Part shown: piece after piece, positions 54,809 through 62,881 of the stretch
Layout: each line of letters opens with the position of its first letter
Position numbering within the stretch: the first letter of the stretch is position 1
Assembly (NCBI GenBank): GCA_027490925.1
Contig: JAIXXF010000019.1
Location: 1 to 64,000 of the forward strand
Direction of reading: 5' to 3'
Source of the DNA: Comamonadaceae bacterium
GTDB lineage: Bacteria > Pseudomonadota > Gammaproteobacteria > Burkholderiales > Burkholderiaceae_C
Length of the DNA stretch: 64,000 nucleotides
The notes under the pieces: generated by a model
Seen by the model: only the letters and a program-made list of their open reading frames with translations
The model's database searches: none
Told to the model about the DNA's origin: nothing
Program-made: the position numbers and the translations under genes

Positions 54809-55852
54809 TCACTTGTAGGCGACGGGTTTGCCCGCAGCGTCTTTGATCTCGCCCCAAGATTTCTCAATCACCGATTTCACGCTGGCGGGCATGGGCACGT
54901 AGTCGAGTGCGTCGGCGGTCTCGTCACCGTTTTTGTACGCCCAGTCGAAGAACTTCAGTGAAGCCGTGGCCTGCTCAGGCTTGTCTTGCACTTTGTGCAT
55001 CAAGATGAACGTGGCGCCGGTAATGGGCCAGGAGGCCTTGCCGGGCTGCTCGGTCAAGATTTGGTAGAAGCTCTTGGCCCATTCGGCACCGGCGGCGGCG
55101 GCTTTGAAGGCGGTGTCGTCGGGTGCGACGAACTGACCGTCTTTGTTCTGCATCAGCGCGTAGGTCAATTTGTTTTGCTTGACGTAGGCGTACTCCAGGT
55201 AGCCAATCGAGTTGGGCAGACGGCTCACGAAAGCGGCCACCCCCTCATTGCCTTTGCCACCGGCGCCCGCAGGCCAGTTGACCGCGGTGCCCTCGCCGAC
55301 CTTGGCTTTCCAGTCGGCATTCACCTTGCTCAAATAGTTGGTGAAGATGAAGGTGGTGCCCGAACCGTCGGCGCGGCGCACCGGCGCGATGTCGGCCGCA
55401 GGCAGCGGCAGGCTGGGGTTGAGGGCCTTGATGGCCGCGTCGTCCCACTTGGTGATCTTGCCCAGGTAAATGTCGCCCAGCACCTGACCGTTCAATTTCA
55501 GCTGGCCGGGTGCGATGCCCTTGATGTTCACCACAGGTACCACGCCACCCACCACGGTGGGGAACTGCATCAGGCCTTTCTTGGCCAGCTCGTCGTCTTT
55601 CAGCGGCGCATCGGACGCGCCAAAATCCACCGTTTTGGACTCGATCTGCTTCAAGCCCGCGCCAGAACCCACCGACTGGTAGTTCACCTTGGTGCCGGTG
55701 GCTTTGGCGTAGTCGGATGCCCATTTGGCGTACAGCGGTGCTGGGAAGCTGGCTCCCGCACCCGTCACGTTTTGAGCCACGGCCATGGGGGCCGTCACCA
55801 GCAACGCTGCGCTCATCAAGCCCAGGGTTGGCAAAGAAAATGACACTTTCAT
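54809..55852 (-). CDS. pstS: periplasmic phosphate-binding protein
   Basis: A 347-residue precursor with signal peptide [14 protein letters not shown] and mature start [20 protein letters not shown]. Phosphate-binding segments include [20 protein letters not shown] and [18 protein letters not shown]. It is the first gene of pstS-pstC-pstA-pstB-phoU-phoB-phoR and is preceded by a Pho box. Confidence 0.97.
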   Translation of the reverse strand: MKVSFSLPTLGLMSAALLVTAPMAVAQNVTGAGASFPAPLYAKWASDYAKATGTKVNYQSVGSGAGLKQIESKTVDFGASDAPLKDDELAKKGLMQFPTVVGGVVPVVNIKGIAPGQLKLNGQVLGDIYLGKITKWDDAAIKALNPSLPLPAADIAPVRRADGSGTTFIFTNYLSKVNADWKAKVGEGTAVNWPAGAGGKGNEGVAAFVSRLPNSIGYLEYAYVKQNKLTYALMQNKDGQFVAPDDTAFKAAAAGAEWAKSFYQILTEQPGKASWPITGATFILMHKVQDKPEQATASLKFFDWAYKNGDETADALDYVPMPASVKSVIEKSWGEIKDAAGKPVAYK

Positions 55853-55890
55853 GGGGGTAAACCTTTTTGGTTGGTTGATCGATGAGGTGA

Positions 55891-55924
55891 CTGTAGAAAG
55901 CGTTTATGACAAAGTCGTGACATT
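55891..55924 (-). promoter_or_regulatory. Pho box and -10 element of pstS
   Basis: On the minus strand, half-sites TGTCAC and TGTCAT are 11 bases apart (GTCAC at 55922-55918, GTCAT at 55911-55907), the PhoB spacing. TACAGT (55896-55891) starts 15 bases after the start of the second half-site's GTCA and serves as -10. It is about 40 bases before the pstS start. Confidence 0.78.
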
Positions 55925-56030
55925 TAACCCACCGCTGTCACTGACCCTGCGGGGTGGCGCGGGCACGCAGCGACATCGTTGCGCTCCGGCACTGGCCATC
56001 GCATGGCAGCGACCAAACGCAGGCAACGGT

Positions 56031-56074
56031 CGTCATGACGTTGTCATCAAACAGTCACGCGCTGACCCTAACCT
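56031..56074 (+). promoter_or_regulatory. triple Pho half-site upstream of the fasciclin gene
   Basis: Three GTCA half-sites in exact 11-base register: GTCAT 56032-56036, GTCAT 56043-56047, GTCAC 56054-56058. A -10-like TAACCT (56069-56074) starts 15 bases after the last, the same distance as at pstS and ppk. The start codon is 41 bases further on. Confidence 0.7.
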
Positions 56075-56114
56075 ATTCAAGAACTTCAAACCAAAACCCA
56101 GGAGCCCACAAACC

Positions 56115-56636
56115 ATGTCCAACCGCCGTTCTGTCCTCCGCGCCACGCTTGCCACCGCGGCTGCCGCCAGCCTGCTCGGATTGGCCGCTTGCGCCAGCGG
56201 CCCGGCGCCTGCGCCCGCCCCGGCCAAAGCGAATGTGGCCGACACCATCGCCGCCAACCCAGACCTCAGCACCTTGAACGGTCTGATCGCCAAGGCTGGG
56301 CTGACCGACACCCTCAAAGGCCCCGGGCCATTCACCGTGTTCGCCCCCACCAACGCGGCCTTCAGCGGTTTGACGTCCAAAACCCTCGACGAACTCGCCG
56401 CCGACCCCGCCAAACTCAAAGCGGTGCTGACCTTCCATGTGCTGCCGGTTCAGTCCAATGCGGCCCAGATCCGGTCGGGCAAGGCCAAGACCGTCAACGG
56501 CGCCGAACTGAACATCGCCAAGGCAGGCAGCTTCGTCACAGTGGAAGACGCGCTGGTGAACAAAGCCGACCTGCTCGCCACCAACGGTGTGGTTCACACG
56601 GTGGACCGCGTGCTGATGCCACCCGTCAAGCGCTGA
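56115..56636 (+). CDS. fasciclin-domain lipoprotein
   Basis: A 173-residue lipoprotein precursor with lipobox LAAC. The mature part is one FAS1 (fasciclin) domain with the H1 region GPFTVFAPTNAAFSGL and the H2 region DLLATNGVVHTVDRVLMPP. FAS1 domains mediate cell-surface or matrix adhesion. Divergent from pstS and preceded by a triple Pho half-site, it is a likely member of the phosphate-starvation regulon, which is inference from the promoter. A terminator follows. Confidence 0.9.
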   Translation: MSNRRSVLRATLATAAAASLLGLAACASGPAPAPAPAKANVADTIAANPDLSTLNGLIAKAGLTDTLKGPGPFTVFAPTNAAFSGLTSKTLDELAADPAKLKAVLTFHVLPVQSNAAQIRSGKAKTVNGAELNIAKAGSFVTVEDALVNKADLLATNGVVHTVDRVLMPPVKR

Positions 56637-56693
56637 CCCACCGAGCGGCCGCGGCGGGCCACAGTGCCCTCTGCGCCAAGCCTGGTGAAAATG

Positions 56694-56734
56694 AGCCCCT
56701 GCAAGCCCAGCTGGCCTGCGGGGGCTGATTTTTT
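56694..56734 (+). terminator. Rho-independent terminator of the fasciclin gene
   Basis: Stem AGCCCCTGCA against TGCGGGGGCT (AGCCCC/GGGGCT plus inner pairs) followed by GA and TTTTTT. The T-tract is also the first part of the repeat copy at 56729. Confidence 0.75.
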
Positions 56735-56800
56735 AGTCAAATCGGCCCTTAGCCCACGTGAAATCTGACTCGTTAGCTACAAAAACAATAGCTCATGCAG
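56729..56800 (+). repeat. interspersed repeat copy 5
   Basis: Plus strand: TTTTTT, CAAATCGGCCCTTAG, CCCACGTGAAATCTGAC, then TAGCTACAAAAACAATAGC. It is the best match to the copies in dnaX (shared AAATCGGCCCTT) and at 63894 (shared GCCCACG and AATCTGA). It lies between the fasciclin terminator and ppx. Confidence 0.75.
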
Positions 56801-56892
56801 GCAAGCAGCGCCTGTCTGCGGCGGCGCGTGGGCACCGTGCAGCGGGGCCCTCAAAAGCGGCTGGTATGCTGCCCGCTCACTCCGACACTCGC

Positions 56893-58392
56893 ATGCACAA
56901 CGGAACCCGCCTGGCGGCCGTGGACCTCGGCTCCAACAGCTTTCGGCTGGAAATCGGTCAGTTCGACCACGGTCACATCCACCGCACGGAGTACCTGAAG
57001 GAAACCGTGCGCCAGGGCAATGGCCTGGACGCGGCCCGCAACCTCACCCCTGAAGCGATGCAGCGTGGCTGGGACTGCCTGGCCCGTTTTGGAGAACGGC
57101 TGTCGGGTTTCGACCCGTCGCACGTGCGGGCCGTGGCCACCCAAACCCTGCGCGAAGCCCGCAACCGTGACGTGTTCCTCGCGCGCGCCAACGAAGTGCT
57201 GGGCTTCCCGATCGACGTCATCTCGGGCCATGAAGAAGCCCGCCTGATCTACCAAGGCGTGGCCCACCTGCTGCCACAGTCCGACGAACGCCGCCTGGTG
57301 GTGGACATTGGCGGACGCTCCACCGAAATGATCTTGGGCACCGGCCACGAGGCCCACCACATGGCGTCGTACCGGGTCGGCAGCGTGGCCTGGTCGATGA
57401 AATACTTTCCAGAGGGGCTTTGGACCCCGGCTGCGTTCGAGACCGCCGAGGTCGCCGCCAAGGCCGTGCTCGACGAGGCCCTGAATTGCTACCAGCGCGA
57501 CGCCTGGGATGTGGCCTACGGCTCGTCGGGCACAGTGAGCGCCGTGAGCGAAGCGCTGGCCGCGGCGGGCTGGCCCCCCGGCCAGATTGACCGCGGTGGG
57601 TTGGAATGGCTGCTCGACCGGTTGCTCAAAGCCCAGAGCGCCGAGCGTTTGCGGCTCGACGGCATGCGCGAGGACCGGCGTGCGGTCATTGGTGGCGGCA
57701 TCAGCGTGTTGATGGCGGTGTTCGACCTGCTGGAGATCGAGCACATGCAAGTGGCCGACGGCGCGCTGCGCCATGGCGTGCTGCACGACCTGCTGGACCG
57801 TGACACGCCACAAACCGACGTGCGCGCCGCCTCGGTACAGGCCTTGGCCAACAAATTCCGGGTCGACAGCGCACAGGCGCAGCGTGTGGCCCAAGTCGCC
57901 CAGCACCTGTTCCAGTCGCTGGCTCAGGGCCACGACCTGCCCGACGCCGCGCGGGCCAACCGCAAGCTTGGCTGGGCGGCCCAGCTGCACGAGATCGGCA
58001 TGCAGATCTCGCACAGCGACTACCACAGGCACGGCACCTACATCCTGGACCATGCCGACGTCGGCGGCTTTGCCATGCCCGAATTGCACCGGCTGGCCTT
58101 GCTGGTCTTGGGCCACCGCGGCAAGCTGCGCAAGCTGGACGCCGATTTCTCCGACCCCACGTTTGTGCTGCAGCTGCTGTCGCTGCGGCTGGCGGTGATC
58201 TTGTGCCACGCCCGCCGCGACCCGGTGCTCAGCGGCCTGACCGTGACCGCCCGACCCGACCAGCAATGGGTGCAGCTCAGCTGCCGACGCGCCTGGGCCG
58301 ACGCCTATCCCCAGTCCAGCCACCTGCTGCGCGAAGAGGCGGTGGCCTGGCAGAAAACCCTCTGGCAACTCGACCACAGCGTGCAGGACTGA
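56893..58392 (+). CDS. ppx: exopolyphosphatase, Ppx/GppA family
   Basis: A 499-residue protein that hydrolyses terminal phosphates of polyphosphate or pppGpp. The ASKHA-fold phosphate-binding motif is AVDLGSNSFRLEIG near the N-terminus, with catalytic Glu and second motif in ISGHEEARLIYQGV and VVDIGGRSTEMILG, then YGSSGTVSAVSEAL. A C-terminal HD-like part contains LHEIGMQISHSDYHRHGTYI. The ATG at 56893 is preferred; one at 56866 is in frame. Polyphosphate kinase is 1.4 kb away on the other strand. Confidence 0.93.
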   Translation: MHNGTRLAAVDLGSNSFRLEIGQFDHGHIHRTEYLKETVRQGNGLDAARNLTPEAMQRGWDCLARFGERLSGFDPSHVRAVATQTLREARNRDVFLARANEVLGFPIDVISGHEEARLIYQGVAHLLPQSDERRLVVDIGGRSTEMILGTGHEAHHMASYRVGSVAWSMKYFPEGLWTPAAFETAEVAAKAVLDEALNCYQRDAWDVAYGSSGTVSAVSEALAAAGWPPGQIDRGGLEWLLDRLLKAQSAERLRLDGMREDRRAVIGGGISVLMAVFDLLEIEHMQVADGALRHGVLHDLLDRDTPQTDVRAASVQALANKFRVDSAQAQRVAQVAQHLFQSLAQGHDLPDAARANRKLGWAAQLHEIGMQISHSDYHRHGTYILDHADVGGFAMPELHRLALLVLGHRGKLRKLDADFSDPTFVLQLLSLRLAVILCHARRDPVLSGLTVTARPDQQWVQLSCRRAWADAYPQSSHLLREEAVAWQKTLWQLDHSVQD

Positions 58393-58760
58393 CACACGGT
58401 GCGCGGAGCACGGCGCCTGGAACGCCGCGCACCCACACAACCGACCGAGCAACCGCCGTCCATTACCGCCATAGACCGGCGGCCTACCGGCGCACCGGTT
58501 TCCCATAGTGGACCGGTGCTGCGCACCGGTGGTGCACGACACACCCACCCGCTGTGTGAACCGCGCTTAGTTGCCAATGGCTTGCTGCGCGCTGGCCGCA
58601 TGTGCGTCCCTGGCGGCCCCATCAACCCCCAACCTGCCCATTGGGGGCCGCCTCCCCCTGCTCGCTGCTCCCATAGGTTCGCAAGGCCACCGCCTTGACC
58701 AGGCAATTCGAAACGGTATAAACTGTTTACACCGTTTACTTCGATTCAGGACACAGCGCC
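58393..58760. other. gene-free region between ppx and the H1-like gene
   Basis: These 368 bases hold no credible gene. There is a perfect hairpin ACCGGTGC/GCACCGGT at 58512-58530 with a 3-base loop and a further GCACCGGT nearby, but no T-tract. The promoter and palindrome of the H1-like gene are at the right end. Confidence 0.6.
58695..58737 (+). promoter_or_regulatory. promoter and 27-base palindromic operator of the H1-like gene
   Basis: -35 TTGACC (58695-58700), 16-base spacer, -10 TATAAA (58717-58722). A near-perfect palindrome at 58711-58737 (left AAACGGTATAAAC, right GTTTACACCGTTT; one mismatched pair) covers the -10 completely, so a dimer bound there would block the polymerase. The start codon is 24 bases downstream of the palindrome. 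Confidence 0.72.
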
Positions 58761-59285
58761 ATGGTCACCGCCAAAAAACCTCTCCCCGTAACCGTCGACA
58801 CGCCCGCAACCGCCAGCCCTGCGGCCGCGGCACCGGTGTCCAAAGCGCCCGCCAAGCCCGTAGCGGCCAAGGCGGCTGCAAAGGCCACAGCCAAAGCCGC
58901 TGGCAAAACAACCGCCAAAGCATCCGCTAAAACACCGGCTAAAACCCCAGTCAAGGCATCCACCAAAGCGCCGGCCAAGCCCGCCAATGCCCCGAAGGTT
59001 GCCAAGGCCGCAGCCCCTGCAAAAGCGGCAGCCAAGGCTGTGGTGGCCAAGCCCGCCAAGCCGAAGAAACCCAAGTTGGTCCGCGACAGCTTCACGATCC
59101 CCAAGACCGAATACATGGTACTGGACGAGCTGAAACAACGCGCTGCCAAGCTGGCAGCGCCTGCCAAAAAGACCGAATTGCTGCGGGCAGGCATCAAAGC
59201 GCTGGCGGCGATGAACGACACCGCCTTGGCCGCAGCGCTGGCCAATGTGCCTGCCATCAAGACCGGCCGTCCTAAGAAAGACTGA
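58761..59285 (+). CDS. histone H1-like protein with a C-terminal ribbon-helix-helix-like domain
   Basis: A 174-residue protein. Residues 1-105 are almost only Ala, Lys, Pro and Thr in AAKA/KAPAK-type repeats, as in bacterial H1-like and AlgP/PhaM-type tails that bind DNA nonspecifically. Residues 108-155 read LVRDSFTIPKTEYMVLDEL then KKTELLRAGIKAL: a short strand, a helix, a turn and a second helix, the order of a ribbon-helix-helix domain. The C-terminal IKTGRPKK is basic. The palindrome over its promoter suggests autoregulation. Roles could include nucleoid packing or polyester granule segregation; none is shown by the sequence. Confidence 0.75.
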   Translation: MVTAKKPLPVTVDTPATASPAAAAPVSKAPAKPVAAKAAAKATAKAAGKTTAKASAKTPAKTPVKASTKAPAKPANAPKVAKAAAPAKAAAKAVVAKPAKPKKPKLVRDSFTIPKTEYMVLDELKQRAAKLAAPAKKTELLRAGIKALAAMNDTALAAALANVPAIKTGRPKKD

Positions 59286-59312
59286 GCGCTGGTCGTGGCC
59301 CCTTAGATGGGG

Positions 59313-59774
59313 TCAGAGCATGTCGGGCGACTGCACCGTGACCACCACGGTCTGCGCCTGACCCTCGCGCTCCCGGTGGCGCAACCACCACACCGCGCCT
59401 TTTTTCACCGAGCATTCGGCTTCAGACAAACCGAGCAGTCGGGCCAGGGTTTGGCCCAGCATCGGCTGGTGGCCCACCACCAGCATCGGCACACGGCTGT
59501 GGGGCCACTGCACCAGCTCGAGCAGCTGTTCCGGCGTGCCGTCTGGCCGCAATTCGTCACGCAGCTTGAATTTGCGGCCCAAGGCCAGGGCAGTTTGCTC
59601 GGTGCGCCGCGCTGGGCTGACGAGCACCCGGGTGCCGTCCGACAACTGGCGGTCCAGCCAGGAGGCCATGCGGGCGGCCTGCTTTTCTCCGCGCGGGGTG
59701 AGCGAACGCTCCAGGTCGTTGTCGCCCTCGGCCCATTCGACCGCTTCGGCGTGTCGCCACAAGATCAGGTCCAT
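59313..59774 (-). CDS. sixA: histidine phosphatase, SixA-like
   Basis: A 153-residue phosphohistidine phosphatase-like protein. The catalytic RHG-type motif is LILWRHAEA at residues 3-11, and the second His is in LVVGHQPMLGQ. SixA removes phosphate from His-containing phosphotransfer domains. The ATG at 59774 is 1 base past the ppk stop codon, so it is the downstream member of a ppk-sixA unit. Confidence 0.88.
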   Translation of the reverse strand: MDLILWRHAEAVEWAEGDNDLERSLTPRGEKQAARMASWLDRQLSDGTRVLVSPARRTEQTALALGRKFKLRDELRPDGTPEQLLELVQWPHSRVPMLVVGHQPMLGQTLARLLGLSEAECSVKKGAVWWLRHREREGQAQTVVVTVQSPDML

Positions 59775-59775
59775 G

Positions 59776-61878
59776 TCAGACGCCCTTTCTCTGGCCCTCG
59801 CGGGCATCGTATCGGGCCATCAAGGCCCCTTGGGCGCTGGCACCGCCTGGGCGTGTGCAGCGTTCATAGCGGCCGTCTGGCAACAGGTCCCAGGCGTCTG
59901 CGCCGTCGTGCAAATAGGGCACCAGACACTCGTCGATCACCCGCTGCCGCAGCACGGGGTCGGTCACCGGCCACGCCAGTTCAATGCGCCGCATCAGGTT
60001 GCGGTTCATCCAGTCGGCGCTGGAAAGGTAAACACGCTCGTCCTGGCCCGCGAGGAAGTAAAACACCCGCGAGTGCTCCAGAAAGCGACCGATCACCGAG
60101 CGGATGCGGATGTGGTCGGTCACGCCTGGCACCCCGGCAGGCAACATGCATGCGCCGCGCACGACCAGGTCGATCTTGGCGCCTTGCTGCCCGGCACGCA
60201 CCAAGGCACGCATGACGGCCTCGTCGGTGAGGGCATTCATTTTGGCCACAATGCGGGCGGGCTCCCCCCGCGCCGCCGCCGCGCCGACGGCGTCGATGCG
60301 CTCGATGAAACGTTGCTGCAGCTGGAACGGGGCGACCCAGAGCCGGTGCAGTTTGGGCAGCCGGCTCTGGCTGGCCAGGTGCAGGAACAGGCTGTCCATG
60401 TCGGCGGTGACCAGCGGGTCGGCGGTGAGGTGGCTGACGTCGGTGTAGAGCCGCGCGGTGCGCGGGTTGTAGTTGCCGGTGGAGAGGTGGGCGTAGCGGC
60501 GCAGGTGGCGGCCTTCCCGCCGGGTGACCAACAGCATCTTGGCGTGGGTCTTGAGGCCCACCACGCCATACAAAACCTGGGCACCGATGGATTCAAGCAT
60601 CTCGGCCCAGTTGATGTTGGCCTCTTCGTCGAACCGGGCCTTCAGCTCCACCACCACCGTGACCTCTTTGCCGCGCCGCACCGCTTCGCGCAGCAGCGCC
60701 ATCAGCTCTGAATCGGCCCCGGTGCGGTAGATGGTCTGTTTGATGGCCAGCACCTGCGGGTCGTTCACCGCCTCGCGCAGAAAGGCGAGGACCGCGTCGA
60801 AGCGCTCGAATGGCTGGTGGATCAGTGCGTCGCCAGACCGCAGCTGCTCGAAGATCGACTGCCCGGTTTTCACCGAACGTGGCCAGCTGGGCTGGTAGGC
60901 CGGGAACAACAATTCGGGCTGATCCACCAGATCGATCAATTGGGTCAGACGGGCCAGGTTCACCGGCCCATGCACCCGGTAGAGCGCACCCTCAGGCAGG
61001 CTGAACTCTTTGAGCAGGTAGCTGGCCAGAAAGTCGGAACAACCTGCCGACACTTCCAGCCGCACCGCCTGGCCGTAATGGCGCAGCACCAAACCCTCGC
61101 GCAGCGCGGTCCGCAGGTTTTGCACATCGTCCTCGTCCACCGCCAGATCGGAATGGCGCGTGACCCGGAACTGCGAGAACTCACCCACCTCCCGGCCCGG
61201 AAACAGGTCGGCCAGGTGGGCGCGAATCACGCTGGACAGCGACACCAGTACCGTCTGCGGGCCAGACACCTTGGCGGGCAGGCGGATCAAGCGGGGCAAC
61301 ACCCGTGGCACCTTGACGATGGCGATCTCGTTCTCGCGGCCAAACGCGTCACTGCCCCCCAGGCGGGCGATGAAGTTGAGCGACTTGTTGGCCACCAGCG
61401 GGAACGGATGTGCCGGGTCCAGACTGACAGGAATCAACAGCGGCCGCACCTCGCGCTCAAAGTAGTCTCTGACCCAACGCCGTTGCGCCGCGTTGCGCTC
61501 GCCGTGCGACATGATGTGGATACCGTGGCGGGCGAAAGTGGGCAGCAGCTCCTCGTTGTAGAGCGCGTACTGGGTGTTCACCAGCGCATGGGCGGCGGCC
61601 GAGACCGCTTCAAAGCTGGTGGGCTGGGCAGCGCCGTTCTCACCCTGTGCCAGGGCGGCGAGCAGGTGAGGCTCGGCCCGAACCTCAAAAAACTCGTCGA
61701 GGTTGGACGACACGATGCACAGGTAACGCAACCGCTCCAGCAGCGGCACATCGGGTCGGCGTGCCCAGTCCAGCACCCGCGCGTTGAAGGCGAGGATACT
61801 GTGGTCTCGGTCCAGCCACAGGACAGAGGTGGGATCGGTGCACGGCGATGCGGGGTTCACGGGGGACATCGGAAGCAT
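59776..61878 (-). CDS. ppk: polyphosphate kinase 1
   Basis: A 700-residue PPK1 that reversibly polymerises ATP gamma-phosphate to polyphosphate. N-terminal domain: RDHSILAFNARVLDWA and LRYLCIVSSNLDEFFEVR. The catalytic domain has RTGADSELMALLREA, the VVVELKARFDEEANINWA segment and the autophosphorylated His in GLKTHAKMLLVTRR; a second His is in YAHLSTGNYNP. The start ATG at 61878 or 61869 is uncertain because no ribosome binding site is good. A Pho box precedes it. Confidence 0.96.
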   Translation of the reverse strand: MLPMSPVNPASPCTDPTSVLWLDRDHSILAFNARVLDWARRPDVPLLERLRYLCIVSSNLDEFFEVRAEPHLLAALAQGENGAAQPTSFEAVSAAAHALVNTQYALYNEELLPTFARHGIHIMSHGERNAAQRRWVRDYFEREVRPLLIPVSLDPAHPFPLVANKSLNFIARLGGSDAFGRENEIAIVKVPRVLPRLIRLPAKVSGPQTVLVSLSSVIRAHLADLFPGREVGEFSQFRVTRHSDLAVDEDDVQNLRTALREGLVLRHYGQAVRLEVSAGCSDFLASYLLKEFSLPEGALYRVHGPVNLARLTQLIDLVDQPELLFPAYQPSWPRSVKTGQSIFEQLRSGDALIHQPFERFDAVLAFLREAVNDPQVLAIKQTIYRTGADSELMALLREAVRRGKEVTVVVELKARFDEEANINWAEMLESIGAQVLYGVVGLKTHAKMLLVTRREGRHLRRYAHLSTGNYNPRTARLYTDVSHLTADPLVTADMDSLFLHLASQSRLPKLHRLWVAPFQLQQRFIERIDAVGAAAARGEPARIVAKMNALTDEAVMRALVRAGQQGAKIDLVVRGACMLPAGVPGVTDHIRIRSVIGRFLEHSRVFYFLAGQDERVYLSSADWMNRNLMRRIELAWPVTDPVLRQRVIDECLVPYLHDGADAWDLLPDGRYERCTRPGGASAQGALMARYDAREGQRKGV

Positions 61879-61889
61879 GTCAAACCTGA

Positions 61890-61923
61890 ACTGTATGAAG
61901 CTTTGGTGACACACGTGTGACAA
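61890..61923 (-). promoter_or_regulatory. Pho box and -10 element of ppk
   Basis: On the minus strand TTGTCACACGTGTGTCACC gives two GTCAC half-sites exactly 11 bases apart (61921-61917 and 61910-61906). TACAGT (61895-61890) starts 15 bases after the start of the second half-site, the same hexamer and distance as in the pstS promoter. Confidence 0.78.
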
Positions 61924-61975
61924 CCCCCCATGGCGCGTGGGGCTGGCTGTACCGACCCACGCCAACGCGGGTGCC

Positions 61976-62881
61976 TCAGGCGGCGCTGTGGGTGGCCACT
62001 GGGGTCAAGCGGTGCGTCTGCGACAACGGGTCGGCGTACCAATGCAGCAGTTCCAGCCGACCGTCGAGGTGTTCCACCAAGGCGGTGCGGCTTTCCACCC
62101 AGTCGCCGTCGTTGCAGTAGAGCGTGCCGTCGATGGTGCGGATCTCCGCCCGGTGGATGTGGCCACACACCACACCGTGGTGGCCTTGCTTTCGCGCCTC
62201 GTGCGCGACCGCGTCTTCAAACGCGGTGACGTAGTTCAGCGCCGCTTTGACCTTGTGTTTCAGGTACGCCGACAGAGACCAGTAGGGCAGGCCCAGCCTC
62301 GCCCGCAGGCTGTTGAGGTGGCGGTTCATGCGCAGCGTGAACTCGTACAGGTTGTCGCCCAGGTAGGCCAACCATTTGGCGTACTGGATCACACCGTCAA
62401 AGTGGTCGCCATGAACCACCCACAGGCGACGGCCATCGCTGGTGGTGTGGACCGCGTCTTGCACCACCTCGATGCCGCCAAAGTTGTGGCCGATGAAACC
62501 CCGGGCAAACTCGTCGTGGTTGCCGGGCACGTACACGATTCGGCAGCCCTTGCGGGCCCGTCGCAACAGCTTCTGCACCACGTCGTTGTGCGACTGTGGC
62601 CAGAACCAACGGCGGCGCAGCTGCCAGCCATCGACGATGTCGCCCACCAGGTACAGGTGTTCGCTGGGGTGGGTCTTCAGAAAGTCGAGCAGCGCGGTGG
62701 CTTGGCAGCCCGGCGTGCCCAGGTGCAGATCAGAAATGAAGATGGTGCGGAAGCGCTGCCCACTGTCTTCGCCGTCGCCTGGCTCGGTCGCGACGTTGGC
62801 TTCGGCGCTGCGCGCAGCGTCGGCCGCCACGGCACCCAGGCCCAACACCAAGGGGCTGGCGCTGTCAAAGGCGGTCCACAT
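61976..62881 (-). CDS. metallophosphoesterase, LpxH-like (UDP-2,3-diacylglucosamine diphosphatase family)
   Basis: A 301-residue calcineurin-like phosphoesterase with all metal motifs: DLHLG near residue 50, GDIVDGWQ, GNHDEFA, HGDHFDGV and GHIHRAE. The QLRRRWFWPQ region and overall length resemble LpxH/LpxH2-like enzymes of lipid A synthesis, but many such paralogues act on other pyrophosphates or phospholipids. It has a non-conserved Ala-rich N-terminal 35 residues. The start is ATG 62881, overlapping the olsB-like stop (TGATG); a GTG at 62884 is in frame. A role in phosphate salvage is suggested by its neighbours only. Confidence 0.8.
   Translation of the reverse strand: MWTAFDSASPLVLGLGAVAADAARSAEANVATEPGDGEDSGQRFRTIFISDLHLGTPGCQATALLDFLKTHPSEHLYLVGDIVDGWQLRRRWFWPQSHNDVVQKLLRRARKGCRIVYVPGNHDEFARGFIGHNFGGIEVVQDAVHTTSDGRRLWVVHGDHFDGVIQYAKWLAYLGDNLYEFTLRMNRHLNSLRARLGLPYWSLSAYLKHKVKAALNYVTAFEDAVAHEARKQGHHGVVCGHIHRAEIRTIDGTLYCNDGDWVESRTALVEHLDGRLELLHWYADPLSQTHRLTPVATHSAA

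Noticed and set aside
56851-58548. 565-codon open frame on the minus strand opposite ppx
   Set aside because: Shadow of ppx with no recognisable domains or start signal.
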